Assembly: GCA_024691625.1 (NCBI GenBank)
Contig: JAILNL010000073.1
Coordinates: forward strand, 1 to 5,457
Origin: Schwartzia sp. (in: firmicutes)
GTDB lineage: Bacteria; Bacillota; Negativicutes; Selenomonadales; Selenomonadaceae
Reading direction: 5' to 3'
DNA: 5,457 nucleotides
Shown in pieces: positions 1 through 5,457 of this stretch. The notes below the pieces were generated by a model. That model was not told the origin of the DNA. It saw nothing but the letters and a program-made list of their open reading frames with translations, and made no database searches. Both the position numbers and the translations under genes were made by a program. Each line of letters opens with the position of its first letter. The first letter of the stretch is position 1.

Positions 1-1609
1 GGTTCTTTTCGCGAAGCACCGCGTTTTTAGATTTTTCTTCATTTGCGCGGTATACGAGGAACAGTCCCAATCCCGCAAAGAAAAGTATAATCGCCACAAT
101 GAGCGTCACACGGAAGGGATATTTTTGAACCACATACCTAAGCGAAAGCTCAGGCTCTCCGTTTTTCTCGATAATGCGTTCCACCTCTTCAGGAGGAATC
201 CTTAGGAATGCCGTGTTCAAAACAGACTGCAGTATCTGCGAAGCCTGAGGGGATATCCCTATTCCTACAGGAACATTAATCCGTGTCAGCGGAATGATAT
301 CTATGTCCGGGCGAAGCGCCGTACTGCTGTAATAATCCAAAAGCTCGTTTGGAACGATGGCACATGCCACCTCATTCATCTCCACCGCCCTCAGGCAGTC
401 CCTCACCATGCTGTACTCCACAATTTCCGCATTCGGGTAGTGGTTTTCCATGAATTCTATGACACCCGGGAAAACTCTGGGGACCGCGATTTTGCCGTAG
501 CCGTTGGCTTCCCAGTCCATTCCCGTGCGCACCACAATGACAAAGGGCTCTTTTCTCAGTGTGTTTGTAAAAGCCGCCCCCTCCGGAACCTTCGTATTCT
601 GATACACGGCAAAAATCAGGTCTGCCCTGCCTGCATCCATCAGCTTTATGGCAGCCTCCTCGTCCTTTGCCTCTATGAATGTAAATTTCAATCCTGTATC
701 GTCCGATACTGCCTTCATAAGGTCTACATAAATGCCCCAGGGCTTTTCCTTTTCATGCGACACGTCAAAGAGAGGCGGCACATAAGGCATAACAACCACC
801 CTAAGAACAGAGGCTGACTTTATGTAGTCAAGCTCCCTCTCCGTATACTTCACAATATGACGCTGCACCGGGTCAAGGTAGTCCTTCTCTATTCCCGTTT
901 CAAAGGAAGGGTTCAGTATCTCGCTGTCGAGAATGGCATTATTTACGCTGTTCAGCAGCTCTTTTTTCTCCGCCACGGTCATAAACTGCTGCCGTACCAC
1001 ATCAATATCAAAAAGCCAGCGCTCGTTTTTGGTGATGTGGCTGCCGTCGTCAAGCACAGCGTCAACCCCGCCCTCGCGGAGTGCCTTCATCATCTGCGAA
1101 GAATCCCTGTAATACACGGGCTGTACTTCCCAATTGAATTTATTCATTATGTAGAGCAGCTTTATATCGTACGCGCCATGCTTCAGCATACCCACACGGC
1201 AGCCGCGCATGGTTCTTTTGTCTTCCACATTGAGCGTCGTATTGTCCGCACGGGTATAAAGGGACAAAAGCCCATAGCAGGCAAAGCCCTCGCTGAAAAT
1301 AAAGCCGTCCTCACGGGCCGCATCTATTTCTGTCACGGGCACCATGAAATCAATCTCACCCGAACGCAGCATACGCTTGGCGTCCTCAGGAGCGAGCTCA
1401 TACAAGGAATAACGCCAGTTCGCCTTGCGGGCGATTTCGTCCAGATATGTCTTTGTATATGTTCTGAGCAGCTTTCGGCTTTCTATGGTCTCGGGCACGC
1501 TGTTTTTCACAATCCCGATATTCACCTTACGCATTTCCGCGCCGACACTGCCAAAAGACAGCAAAAAAACAGCGAAAAGAAGAACCATGCACACGTACAG
1601 TCTGCGCAT
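1..1609 (-). CDS. Tandem SBP_bac_3 (BvgS-like) membrane sensor protein, C-terminus outside the window
   Basis: The visible 536 residues form an exported solute sensor. Residues 1-24 are a signal peptide: RR near the start, a hydrophobic core VCMVLLFAVFLLSFG, and a likely cut after SVGA. Two periplasmic-binding-protein domains of the SBP_bac_3 type follow, at about 27-245 and 268-475. The joint TERELDYIKSASVLRVVV (about 256-273), followed by PYVPPLF, matches the linker plus first strand seen in BvgS-type tandem Venus-flytrap sensors. A single transmembrane helix lies at about 500-520 (VTLIVAIILFFAGLGLFLVY), and a charged stretch, RANEEKSKNAVLREKN, begins the cytoplasmic part. The frame is still open at the window edge. 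In this family the missing output is usually a GGDEF/EAL, HD-GYP or histidine-kinase module; which one cannot be seen here. The start at 1609 is supported by AAGGAGGA (1616-1623), 6 nt upstream. The 112-nt gap to the previous gene suggests a separate transcript, though I found no clear promoter. The tandem-SBP and membrane layout is well supported; the ligand is unknown. Confidence 0.9.
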   Translation of the reverse strand, partial: MRRLYVCMVLLFAVFLLSFGSVGAEMRKVNIGIVKNSVPETIESRKLLRTYTKTYLDEIARKANWRYSLYELAPEDAKRMLRSGEIDFMVPVTEIDAAREDGFIFSEGFACYGLLSLYTRADNTTLNVEDKRTMRGCRVGMLKHGAYDIKLLYIMNKFNWEVQPVYYRDSSQMMKALREGGVDAVLDDGSHITKNERWLFDIDVVRQQFMTVAEKKELLNSVNNAILDSEILNPSFETGIEKDYLDPVQRHIVKYTERELDYIKSASVLRVVVMPYVPPLFDVSHEKEKPWGIYVDLMKAVSDDTGLKFTFIEAKDEEAAIKLMDAGRADLIFAVYQNTKVPEGAAFTNTLRKEPFVIVVRTGMDWEANGYGKIAVPRVFPGVIEFMENHYPNAEIVEYSMVRDCLRAVEMNEVACAIVPNELLDYYSSTALRPDIDIIPLTRINVPVGIGISPQASQILQSVLNTAFLRIPPEEVERIIEKNGEPELSLRYVVQKYPFRVTLIVAIILFFAGLGLFLVYRANEEKSKNAVLREKN

Positions 1610-1639
1610 ATGCTATCCTCCTTCCGCCGAAAAACATTT

Positions 1640-1674
1640 CTATACATAGGGGGATATACTCTCCCGAAATATAG
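1640..1674. repeat. Imperfect inverted repeat in the leader of the sensor gene
   Basis: The outer arms CTATA (1640-1644) and TATAG (1670-1674) enclose inner arms GGGA (1651-1654) and TCCC (1662-1665) around a 7-nt loop. The unpaired stretches between the arms are unequal. The element sits about 30 nt upstream of the sensor gene's start, in an AT-rich 112-nt intergenic stretch. It could be an operator or a leader hairpin, but arms this short can arise by chance in AT-rich DNA. Confidence 0.25.
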
Positions 1675-1721
1675 AATTCGCCGTAAATATTAAATTTCCT
1701 GCAAAGCAGATTACAGGCAGC

Positions 1722-2090
1722 TCAAAAAACATTTCTCCAGACCGTGAACACGGCAAACGCTGCCAGGAGAACCTTCCATATCCACGGGGAAACCTCCGCC
1801 CTTCTGCCTGTCTTTATCCAGTGAGCCTCGTCGTACGCGGTTAGCGCCAGAATAAAGGGCCCTGTGACAAAGAGCATCTGATTTGCCGCGAAGGCGCCCG
1901 AAATATCCCCTGCAAAAAGCGCAAGAAACATATCAGTAATACCGCAGCCCGGGCACAGAAAGCCTGTCAGCTCATGAAACGGACACGGAATGCTCAGTCC
2001 CGTGAGCTTTATAAACGCAAAATAGGCGAGCCCCAATAAAAGGAGCCCGCCGTATTTTTTCAAAGCGTCTTTCCTGCGCTCTGATTCCAT
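1722..2090 (-). CDS. DUF2752 small membrane protein
   Basis: This 122-residue protein belongs to the DUF2752 family, whose function is unknown. The family signature is clear: CPF at 36-38, then TGFLCPGCGIT at 42-52, followed by a hydrophobic helix and GDISGAF with an Asn at 70 (usual family pattern: GD..GAF..NP). Hydrophobic segments lie at about 14-32, 44-60, 72-86 and 103-118. The N-terminus (ESERRKDALKK) is strongly charged, so it probably stays in the cytoplasm. Family members usually have Arg after CPxCGxT; here it is Asp53, and the NP of the later motif is NQ. The gene starts 3 nt after the DUF4234 stop. Its weak ribosome-binding site, AGGGA (2097-2101), lies inside the end of that gene, which points to translational coupling. 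The closely spaced cysteines at 46 and 49 could bind metal or form a disulfide, but this is only inference. Membership is confident; function is unknown. Confidence 0.88.
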   Translation of the reverse strand: MESERRKDALKKYGGLLLLGLAYFAFIKLTGLSIPCPFHELTGFLCPGCGITDMFLALFAGDISGAFAANQMLFVTGPFILALTAYDEAHWIKTGRRAEVSPWIWKVLLAAFAVFTVWRNVF

Positions 2091-2093
2091 ATC

Positions 2094-2498
2094 TTATCCC
2101 TGCGCGGTCGGAAGATTTTCGCCGCGTGCAACAGCCTCGTCGAAATCGTAAAGGTCGTTCAGAGTGCTCTGAATCAGCGCCTCACTGACGATAGCAAGAC
2201 CGAAGAATGCAAACAGCAGATACATGATGCTGTCGTTTCCGTCCACGTAGATGCCGCGGTTGCGCTTCGCCTCTTCCAGAGTTGCTCCCATCTTATAGAG
2301 CCAGTAGAAAAAGTAGATACCGCAGGTGACGAAAGTATAAATACATGCCATGCCGCCGGAAGCCGTTGTCTGACGGCCTGCTGCCTCGTGGCACTCGTTG
2401 GTCATTGCGTACATCCAGTAGATGCCGTATAAACCACAAGTGACAATCGTAAATATGATTGTCTTAACAATTCCTCTTTTTTCCCAATGTCCTTCCAA
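2094..2498 (-). CDS. DUF4234 small membrane protein with a duplicated VTCG-Y-YW motif, TTG start
   Basis: This 134-residue protein is of the DUF4234 type (function unknown). The motif TIVTCGLYGIYWMYAM at 17-32 recurs as TFVTCGIYFFYWLYKM at 55-70, with 10 of 16 positions identical, so the protein looks like two hairpin-like halves. Predicted membrane segments are at about 10-31, 50-70 and 90-110. Between the second and third lies a polar loop (GATLEEAKRNRG), and the tail after 113 is acidic (NDLYDFDEAVARGE). No catalytic motif is visible. The start is TTG: an in-frame TGA lies two codons upstream (2504-2502), and the next in-frame Met (29) is inside the first membrane segment. A strong AAGGAGGA lies at the right distance from the TTG. 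The gene begins 14 nt after dnaB and ends 3 nt before the DUF2752 gene, so it is very likely cotranscribed with both. A nearby ATG at 2505 is in another frame and stops after 13 codons. Confidence 0.87.
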   Translation of the reverse strand: MEGHWEKRGIVKTIIFTIVTCGLYGIYWMYAMTNECHEAAGRQTTASGGMACIYTFVTCGIYFFYWLYKMGATLEEAKRNRGIYVDGNDSIMYLLFAFFGLAIVSEALIQSTLNDLYDFDEAVARGENLPTAQG

Positions 2499-2506
2499 TG
2501 GTCATA

Positions 2507-2514
2507 TCCTCCTT
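2507..2514 (-). promoter_or_regulatory. Ribosome-binding site that decides the TTG start of the DUF4234 gene
   Basis: On the minus strand AAGGAGGA overlaps the dnaB stop codon (TAA, 2515-2513). Its AGGAGG core is 9 nt from the TTG at 2498, a normal distance. It is only 2 nt from the out-of-frame ATG at 2505, which is too close for efficient initiation. This supports TTG over ATG. The overlap with the dnaB stop also suggests that ribosomes finishing dnaB could reinitiate here. Confidence 0.7.
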
Positions 2515-3850
2515 ACTGATCCGGCAGATTGCCTGCAAAATTGGCAAAACGTGTAAACTCTTTATCAAAGTAGAGACGCACGGTGTCGATAGGGCCGTTT
2601 CTGTGCTTGGCAACAATGACCTCGGTGACGTTCTGCTGCTCTGTTTCTTTATCATAGTAATCCTCACGGTAGAGGAACATAACAATGTCCGCGTCCTGCT
2701 CAAGAGAACCCGACTCACGAAGGTCGGAAAGCATAGGCCGCTTGACCTGACGGGACTCTACGCTTCGCGAAAGCTGCGAAAGCGCTATGACAGGAACCTT
2801 CAGTTCTCTTGCCAGCGCCTTCAGGGAACGGGAAATCTCCGAAATCTCCTGCTGACGGTTATCGCTGCCCTTCGAGCCACGGCCCGACATGAGCTGCAGA
2901 TAGTCGATGACAACGAGAGAAAGTCCGTGCTCTGCCTTGACACGGCGGGCCTTGGAGCGAAGCTCCATTACCGTGATGCCCGGTGTATCGTCGATAAACA
3001 CAGGAGCATTCGTAAGCCGGTCTGCCGCCGCTATAAGATGCTCCCAGTCCTCGTCATTCAAATCGCCGTTTCTAAGACGCTGAGAATCTATGGCACCCTC
3101 GGAGCAGAGCATACGCTGTACAAGCTGCTCCTTGGACATTTCCAGCGAGAAAAAAGCTACAGGCTTGTCCAGATGCACCGCCACATAGGAAGCGATGTTC
3201 AGGGTGAACGCCGTTTTACCCATGGACGGACGTGCCGCCACGAGAATCAAATCAGAGGGCTGAAAGCCCGAAGTGAGCTTGTCCAAATCCGTGAAGCCCG
3301 AAGCAACACCCGTAAGAGCACCCTTGTTGCCGGCGCGGTTCTCTACCTGCTTGAAGGTCTCTATGACAATATCCTTCATAGGGGTAAAATCCGCCGAATT
3401 CTCACGGGCCGTAACATCAAGAATACGCTTTTCCGCACGGTCCATGACAGTATCAACGTCGTCACTGTCCTCAAACGCCCAGCCTGTAATCTCCGAGCCT
3501 GCATTTATGAGCTCGCGGAGCTCCGCCTTTTCGCGGACGATCTTCGCATGATAGACCACATTCGCCGCCGTCGGGACAGCATTCGCAAGGGCGGTAACAC
3601 CGGCTACGCCGCCCGCCTTTTCAAGCATATCCGATTTTTTAAGCTGCTCAGTAACCGTAATCATATCCACGGCGCTGTCGTTCTGAAAAACAGCCATGAT
3701 GGCCTCAAAAACGACACGGTGCGCGTCACGGTAAAAATCCTCCGGACGAAGGATTTCCATCGCCTCGATAGCAGCCTCTTTCTTTATAAGCATAGCTCCG
3801 AGGACGGCCTGCTCCGCTTCTATACTTTGCGGTGGTACCCGTTCTATCAT
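2513..3850 (-). CDS. dnaB: Replicative DNA helicase DnaB
   Basis: This is the hexameric helicase that unwinds DNA at the replication fork and recruits primase. At 445 residues it is full length for bacterial DnaB (Gram-positive DnaC). The N-terminal domain (about 5-105) opens with PPQSIEAEQAVLGAML and carries the usual DFYRDAH at 38-44. A linker leads to the RecA-like domain from about 178 (TGVASGFTDLDKLTSGFQ). Walker A is ARPSMGKT at 206-213, the catalytic Glu is E237 in FSLEMSKEQL, Walker B is VVIDYLQLM at 313-321, SQLSRSVESR is at 358-367, and the arginine-finger segment AKHRNGP is at 414-420. No intein interrupts these motifs, which are common insertion sites. The start at 3850 is backed by AAGGTG in the 15-nt gap after serS and by the family-typical N-terminus. 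In many Bacillota dnaB follows rplI; here it follows serS. Confidence 0.98.
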   Translation of the reverse strand: MIERVPPQSIEAEQAVLGAMLIKKEAAIEAMEILRPEDFYRDAHRVVFEAIMAVFQNDSAVDMITVTEQLKKSDMLEKAGGVAGVTALANAVPTAANVVYHAKIVREKAELRELINAGSEITGWAFEDSDDVDTVMDRAEKRILDVTARENSADFTPMKDIVIETFKQVENRAGNKGALTGVASGFTDLDKLTSGFQPSDLILVAARPSMGKTAFTLNIASYVAVHLDKPVAFFSLEMSKEQLVQRMLCSEGAIDSQRLRNGDLNDEDWEHLIAAADRLTNAPVFIDDTPGITVMELRSKARRVKAEHGLSLVVIDYLQLMSGRGSKGSDNRQQEISEISRSLKALARELKVPVIALSQLSRSVESRQVKRPMLSDLRESGSLEQDADIVMFLYREDYYDKETEQQNVTEVIVAKHRNGPIDTVRLYFDKEFTRFANFAGNLPDQ

Positions 3851-3865
3851 AACTTCACCTTTTGC

Positions 3866-5131
3866 TTATTTAATGACTTCAACGCCCATGTACGGTACAA
3901 GAGCCTCCGGCACGATGACGGAACCGTCCTCCTGCTGATAGTTCTCAAGGATAGCAGCCACAGTACGACCGACCGCAAGTCCGGAACCGTTAAGGGTATG
4001 AACAAATTCCGGCTTATCCTTCGGTGTACGGCGGAATTTGATATTTGCACGGCGTGCCTGGTAATCAAGGCAGTTCGAGCAGGAGGAAATCTCACGGTAG
4101 CAGTTCTGCGACGGCATCCATACCTCGATATCGTATGTCTTTGCCGATGTGAAGCTCATATCTCCTGTGCAGAGAGTAACAACGTGATACGGGAGCTTTA
4201 AGAGCTGCAGAACTTCCTCTGCGTCATGAATCATGCCCTCAAGCTCGTCCCAGGACTCCTCAGGAAGAGCGAACTTGATAAGCTCTACCTTGTTGAACTG
4301 GTGCTGACGGATAAGACCGCGGGTATCGCGGCCTGCGCTTCCTGCCTCAGCACGGAAGCTTGCCGTATATACCGTGTAGTGCTCAGGCAGCTTTGCGCCG
4401 TCGAGGATTTCCTCGCGGTGGAAGTTCGTTGCCGGAACCTCAGCCGTCGGAACAAGATACTGGTCCAGTCCCTCAAGCTTGAACATATCCTCGGCGAATT
4501 TCGGAAGCTGTCCCGTACCAACCATGGAATCACGGTTGACGATATACGGTGCCAGCATTTCCGTATAGCCCTGTTTTGCGTGCAGGTCCATCATGAAATT
4601 GATGCAGGCACGCTCAAGACGGGCCCCCAGGCCTTTGTAAAACGTGAAACGTGCGCCGGAAACCTTTGCCGCGCGCTCAGCATCGAGAATATCAAGGTCA
4701 GAACCAATATCCCAGTGAGCCTTCGGCTCAAAGCTGAACTTCTTTGGCTCGCCCCATTTGCGGATTTCAGGATTCTCCGTATCGTCCTTTCCGATAGGCA
4801 CATCTTCCTTAGGAATGTTAGGAATATGAAGAAGAATATCCGTAAGATTCGTCTCCACGTCCTTGAGACGTGCGTCAAGCTCTTTGATTTTGTCGCCGAC
4901 TTCGCGCATTTCAGTGACAAGAGCATCCGCGTTCTCGCCGTTCTTTTTCATTACGCTGATTTCCTTTGAAGCCGTATTGCGCTTGTTTTTGAGCGCCTCG
5001 ACCTCTCCAAGAATCTCGCGGCGTTCTTTCTCAAGCTTCTCAAACTCATCAAGAGAGAGCGGATTGTGACGGTTTTTCAGCATCGTCTTTACAACGTCCA
5101 GATTTTCACGGACAAACTTCAAATCCAACAT
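3866..5131 (-). CDS. serS: Seryl-tRNA synthetase
   Basis: This cytoplasmic class II aminoacyl-tRNA synthetase charges tRNA-Ser with serine (and tRNA-Sec where selenocysteine is used). It has 421 residues, the usual length. The start [10 protein letters not shown] is canonical. A long antiparallel coiled-coil arm for tRNA binding spans about 28-100 and is rich in Glu and Lys. The catalytic domain follows, with the serine-pocket TAEVP at 229-233, motif 2 from [14 protein letters not shown] (259-272) through [24 protein letters not shown] at 347-361, and motif 3 [10 protein letters not shown] at 381-390. All key residues appear intact. The start at 5131 is chosen because AGGAGG (5141-5146) lies 9 nt upstream. 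An in-frame ATG at 5173 would add 14 residues, but it has no ribosome-binding site and would translate through the leader hairpin. It is probably the first gene of an operon continuing into dnaB. Confidence 0.98.
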   Translation of the reverse strand: MLDLKFVRENLDVVKTMLKNRHNPLSLDEFEKLEKERREILGEVEALKNKRNTASKEISVMKKNGENADALVTEMREVGDKIKELDARLKDVETNLTDILLHIPNIPKEDVPIGKDDTENPEIRKWGEPKKFSFEPKAHWDIGSDLDILDAERAAKVSGARFTFYKGLGARLERACINFMMDLHAKQGYTEMLAPYIVNRDSMVGTGQLPKFAEDMFKLEGLDQYLVPTAEVPATNFHREEILDGAKLPEHYTVYTASFRAEAGSAGRDTRGLIRQHQFNKVELIKFALPEESWDELEGMIHDAEEVLQLLKLPYHVVTLCTGDMSFTSAKTYDIEVWMPSQNCYREISSCSNCLDYQARRANIKFRRTPKDKPEFVHTLNGSGLAVGRTVAAILENYQQEDGSVIVPEALVPYMGVEVIK

Positions 5132-5148
5132 ATCATTTAGCCTCCTAT

Positions 5149-5166
5149 CGACGGCCACGGCCGCCG
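5149..5166 (-). promoter_or_regulatory. GC-rich leader hairpin just upstream of the serS ribosome-binding site
   Basis: On the minus strand CGGCGGC (5166-5160) can pair with GCCGTCG (5155-5149) around a CGTG loop, giving 7 pairs of which one is G-U. The stem ends 2 nt before AGGAGG. No T-run follows, so it is not a terminator. It lies inside the predicted roughly 50-nt leader and could shape translation initiation or mRNA stability. The pairing is seen in the sequence; any function is inference. Confidence 0.4.
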
Positions 5167-5190
5167 AAATCATTACAAAAGTATTCTTAT

Positions 5191-5220
5191 ATTATACAGC
5201 GTTATAACATAATTGTTCAA
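5191..5220 (-). promoter_or_regulatory. Sigma-70-type promoter of the serS-dnaB operon
   Basis: On the minus strand a -35 box TTGAAC (5220-5215) is followed after 18 nt by a perfect -10 box TATAAT (5196-5191). Transcription would begin near 5184, giving a leader of about 50 nt before serS. The spacer is 1 nt longer than optimal. A weaker alternative lies upstream (TTGATT 5299-5294, TATTAT 5275-5270), but it overlaps the T-tract of the preceding terminator. Confidence 0.7.
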
Positions 5221-5239
5221 GTTTTGCCCACGGCAAAAC
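5221..5239. repeat. Perfect 8-bp inverted repeat abutting the serS -35 box
   Basis: GTTTTGCC (5221-5228) and GGCAAAAC (5232-5239) are exact inverted repeats separated by CAC. The repeat ends at the base next to the -35 box. Neither strand has a proper T-run after it, so a terminator is unlikely. The position suits an operator or activator site for a dimeric regulator. No regulator can be named from the sequence. Confidence 0.45.
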
Positions 5240-5297
5240 ATTCCTATTTTGCGTTTCGTTTCTATATAAATAATACTATCAGGTATTCCCTTAAATC

Positions 5298-5336
5298 AAA
5301 AAGCACGCAAAAACGGGAGTCACGAAGTGACTCCCG
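5298..5336 (-). terminator. Intrinsic terminator of the gene upstream of serS
   Basis: CGGGAGTCAC and GTGACTCCCG form a perfect 10-bp stem (5314-5323 with 5327-5336) around a 3-nt loop. On the minus strand the stem is followed by TTTTT (5313-5309) and, after six bases, a second TTTTT (5302-5298). It starts 22 nt after the stop codon at 5359. On the plus strand no T-run follows, so it acts in one direction. It separates the upstream gene from the serS transcript. Confidence 0.92.
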
Positions 5337-5358
5337 CCAGCAATCAGATTTAATATTC

Positions 5359-5457
5359 TCAGCCCATAGCTGCAGCTGCTTCTTCCTGTTTTTCGTCACG
5401 GCGTCCGAACCACCCTGCGAGAAGCGTTCCAGCGGTGGAATGCCATACGCAGGAAAC
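5359..5457 (-). CDS. C-terminal end of an unidentified, possibly membrane, protein
   Basis: Only the last 32 codons are in the window, ending with TGA at 5361-5359. The visible sequence starts VSCVWHSTAGTLLAGWFG, which could be the end of a transmembrane helix. It then turns charged (RRDEKQEE) and finishes AAAAMG. This hydrophobic-then-charged ending fits a membrane protein such as a transporter with a short cytoplasmic tail, but I do not recognise the family. Two things support this as a real gene end: the open frame reaches the window edge, and a strong terminator on the same strand begins 22 nt past the stop. Confidence 0.7.
   Translation of the reverse strand, partial: VSCVWHSTAGTLLAGWFGRRDEKQEEAAAAMG

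Noticed and set aside
857..1693. 278-codon plus-strand open frame opposite the sensor gene
   Set aside because: The minus strand here encodes a coherent signal peptide, two SBP domains and a membrane helix. The plus frame is low in structure and rich in His and Arg, which is typical of an antisense shadow.
1690..1712. Possible terminator after the DUF2752 gene (CTGC-TTT-GCAG on the minus strand, followed by AT-rich DNA)
   Set aside because: The stem has only 4 pairs plus a possible G-U, and the following sequence is a mix of A and T without a real T-run.
2464..2505. A 13-codon ATG frame containing an A-AAA-AAG slippery heptamer before the DUF4234 gene, as a possible programmed frameshift
   Set aside because: A -1 slip at this heptamer leads to a third frame, not to the DUF4234 frame, which would need +1. 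The ATG is also only 2 nt from the ribosome-binding site core.
2498..4201. Very long open frame of 567 codons on the plus strand across dnaB and serS
   Set aside because: It lies antisense to two certain essential genes. Its product is rich in Arg, His and Leu with no recognisable domain, and no plausible ribosome-binding site precedes it. It is the antisense shadow of biased codon use.
5132..5173. Longer serS form starting at the in-frame ATG at 5173
   Set aside because: No ribosome-binding site precedes it, the added 14 residues do not look like SerS, and MLDLKFV with AGGAGG 9 nt upstream is the family-typical start.
1..5457. CRISPR array, tRNA or rRNA genes, insertion sequence, phage or defence island
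   Set aside because: I found no repeat-spacer pattern, cloverleaf-like segment, transposase or terminal repeats, and the genes are mostly housekeeping with uniform composition.

Overview
The window reads as ordinary chromosomal housekeeping DNA from a Bacillota-type bacterium. Every convincing gene lies on the minus strand. The DnaB and SerS protein styles, the AGGAGG ribosome-binding sites, the roughly balanced base composition and the tandem-SBP sensor fit the Negativicutes (Selenomonadales/Acidaminococcaceae-like). That placement is an impression from protein flavour, not a search result.

In transcription order, from high to low coordinates, the layout is as follows. (a) 5359-5457 is the last 32 codons of an unidentified gene, closed by a strong intrinsic terminator (5298-5336). 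(b) 5132-5297 is the control region of the next operon. It holds a perfect 8-bp inverted repeat touching the -35 box, a good sigma-70-type promoter (5191-5220), and a GC-rich hairpin in a short leader just upstream of the ribosome-binding site. The leader is too short for a T-box. (c) serS (seryl-tRNA synthetase) and dnaB (replicative helicase) follow with a 15-nt gap. (d) Two small membrane proteins, DUF4234 and DUF2752, follow with gaps of 14 and 3 nt, so all four genes are probably one transcript. (e) After a 112-nt gap comes a large sensor-like gene that runs off the window's left edge. It encodes a signal peptide, two tandem SBP_bac_3 domains of the BvgS Venus-flytrap type, one transmembrane helix and the start of a cytoplasmic part.

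serS and dnaB supply translation and replication functions. Nothing in the sequence shows what the DUF4234/DUF2752 pair does, but their tight spacing suggests they are made together. The sensor gene probably detects a small extracellular solute and signals through an output domain outside the window.

I do not see a clearly new system. The points most worth a second look are the DUF4234-DUF2752 pair attached to serS-dnaB, the forced TTG start of the DUF4234 gene beside an A6 run, the serS leader structures, and the unseen output domain of the sensor.
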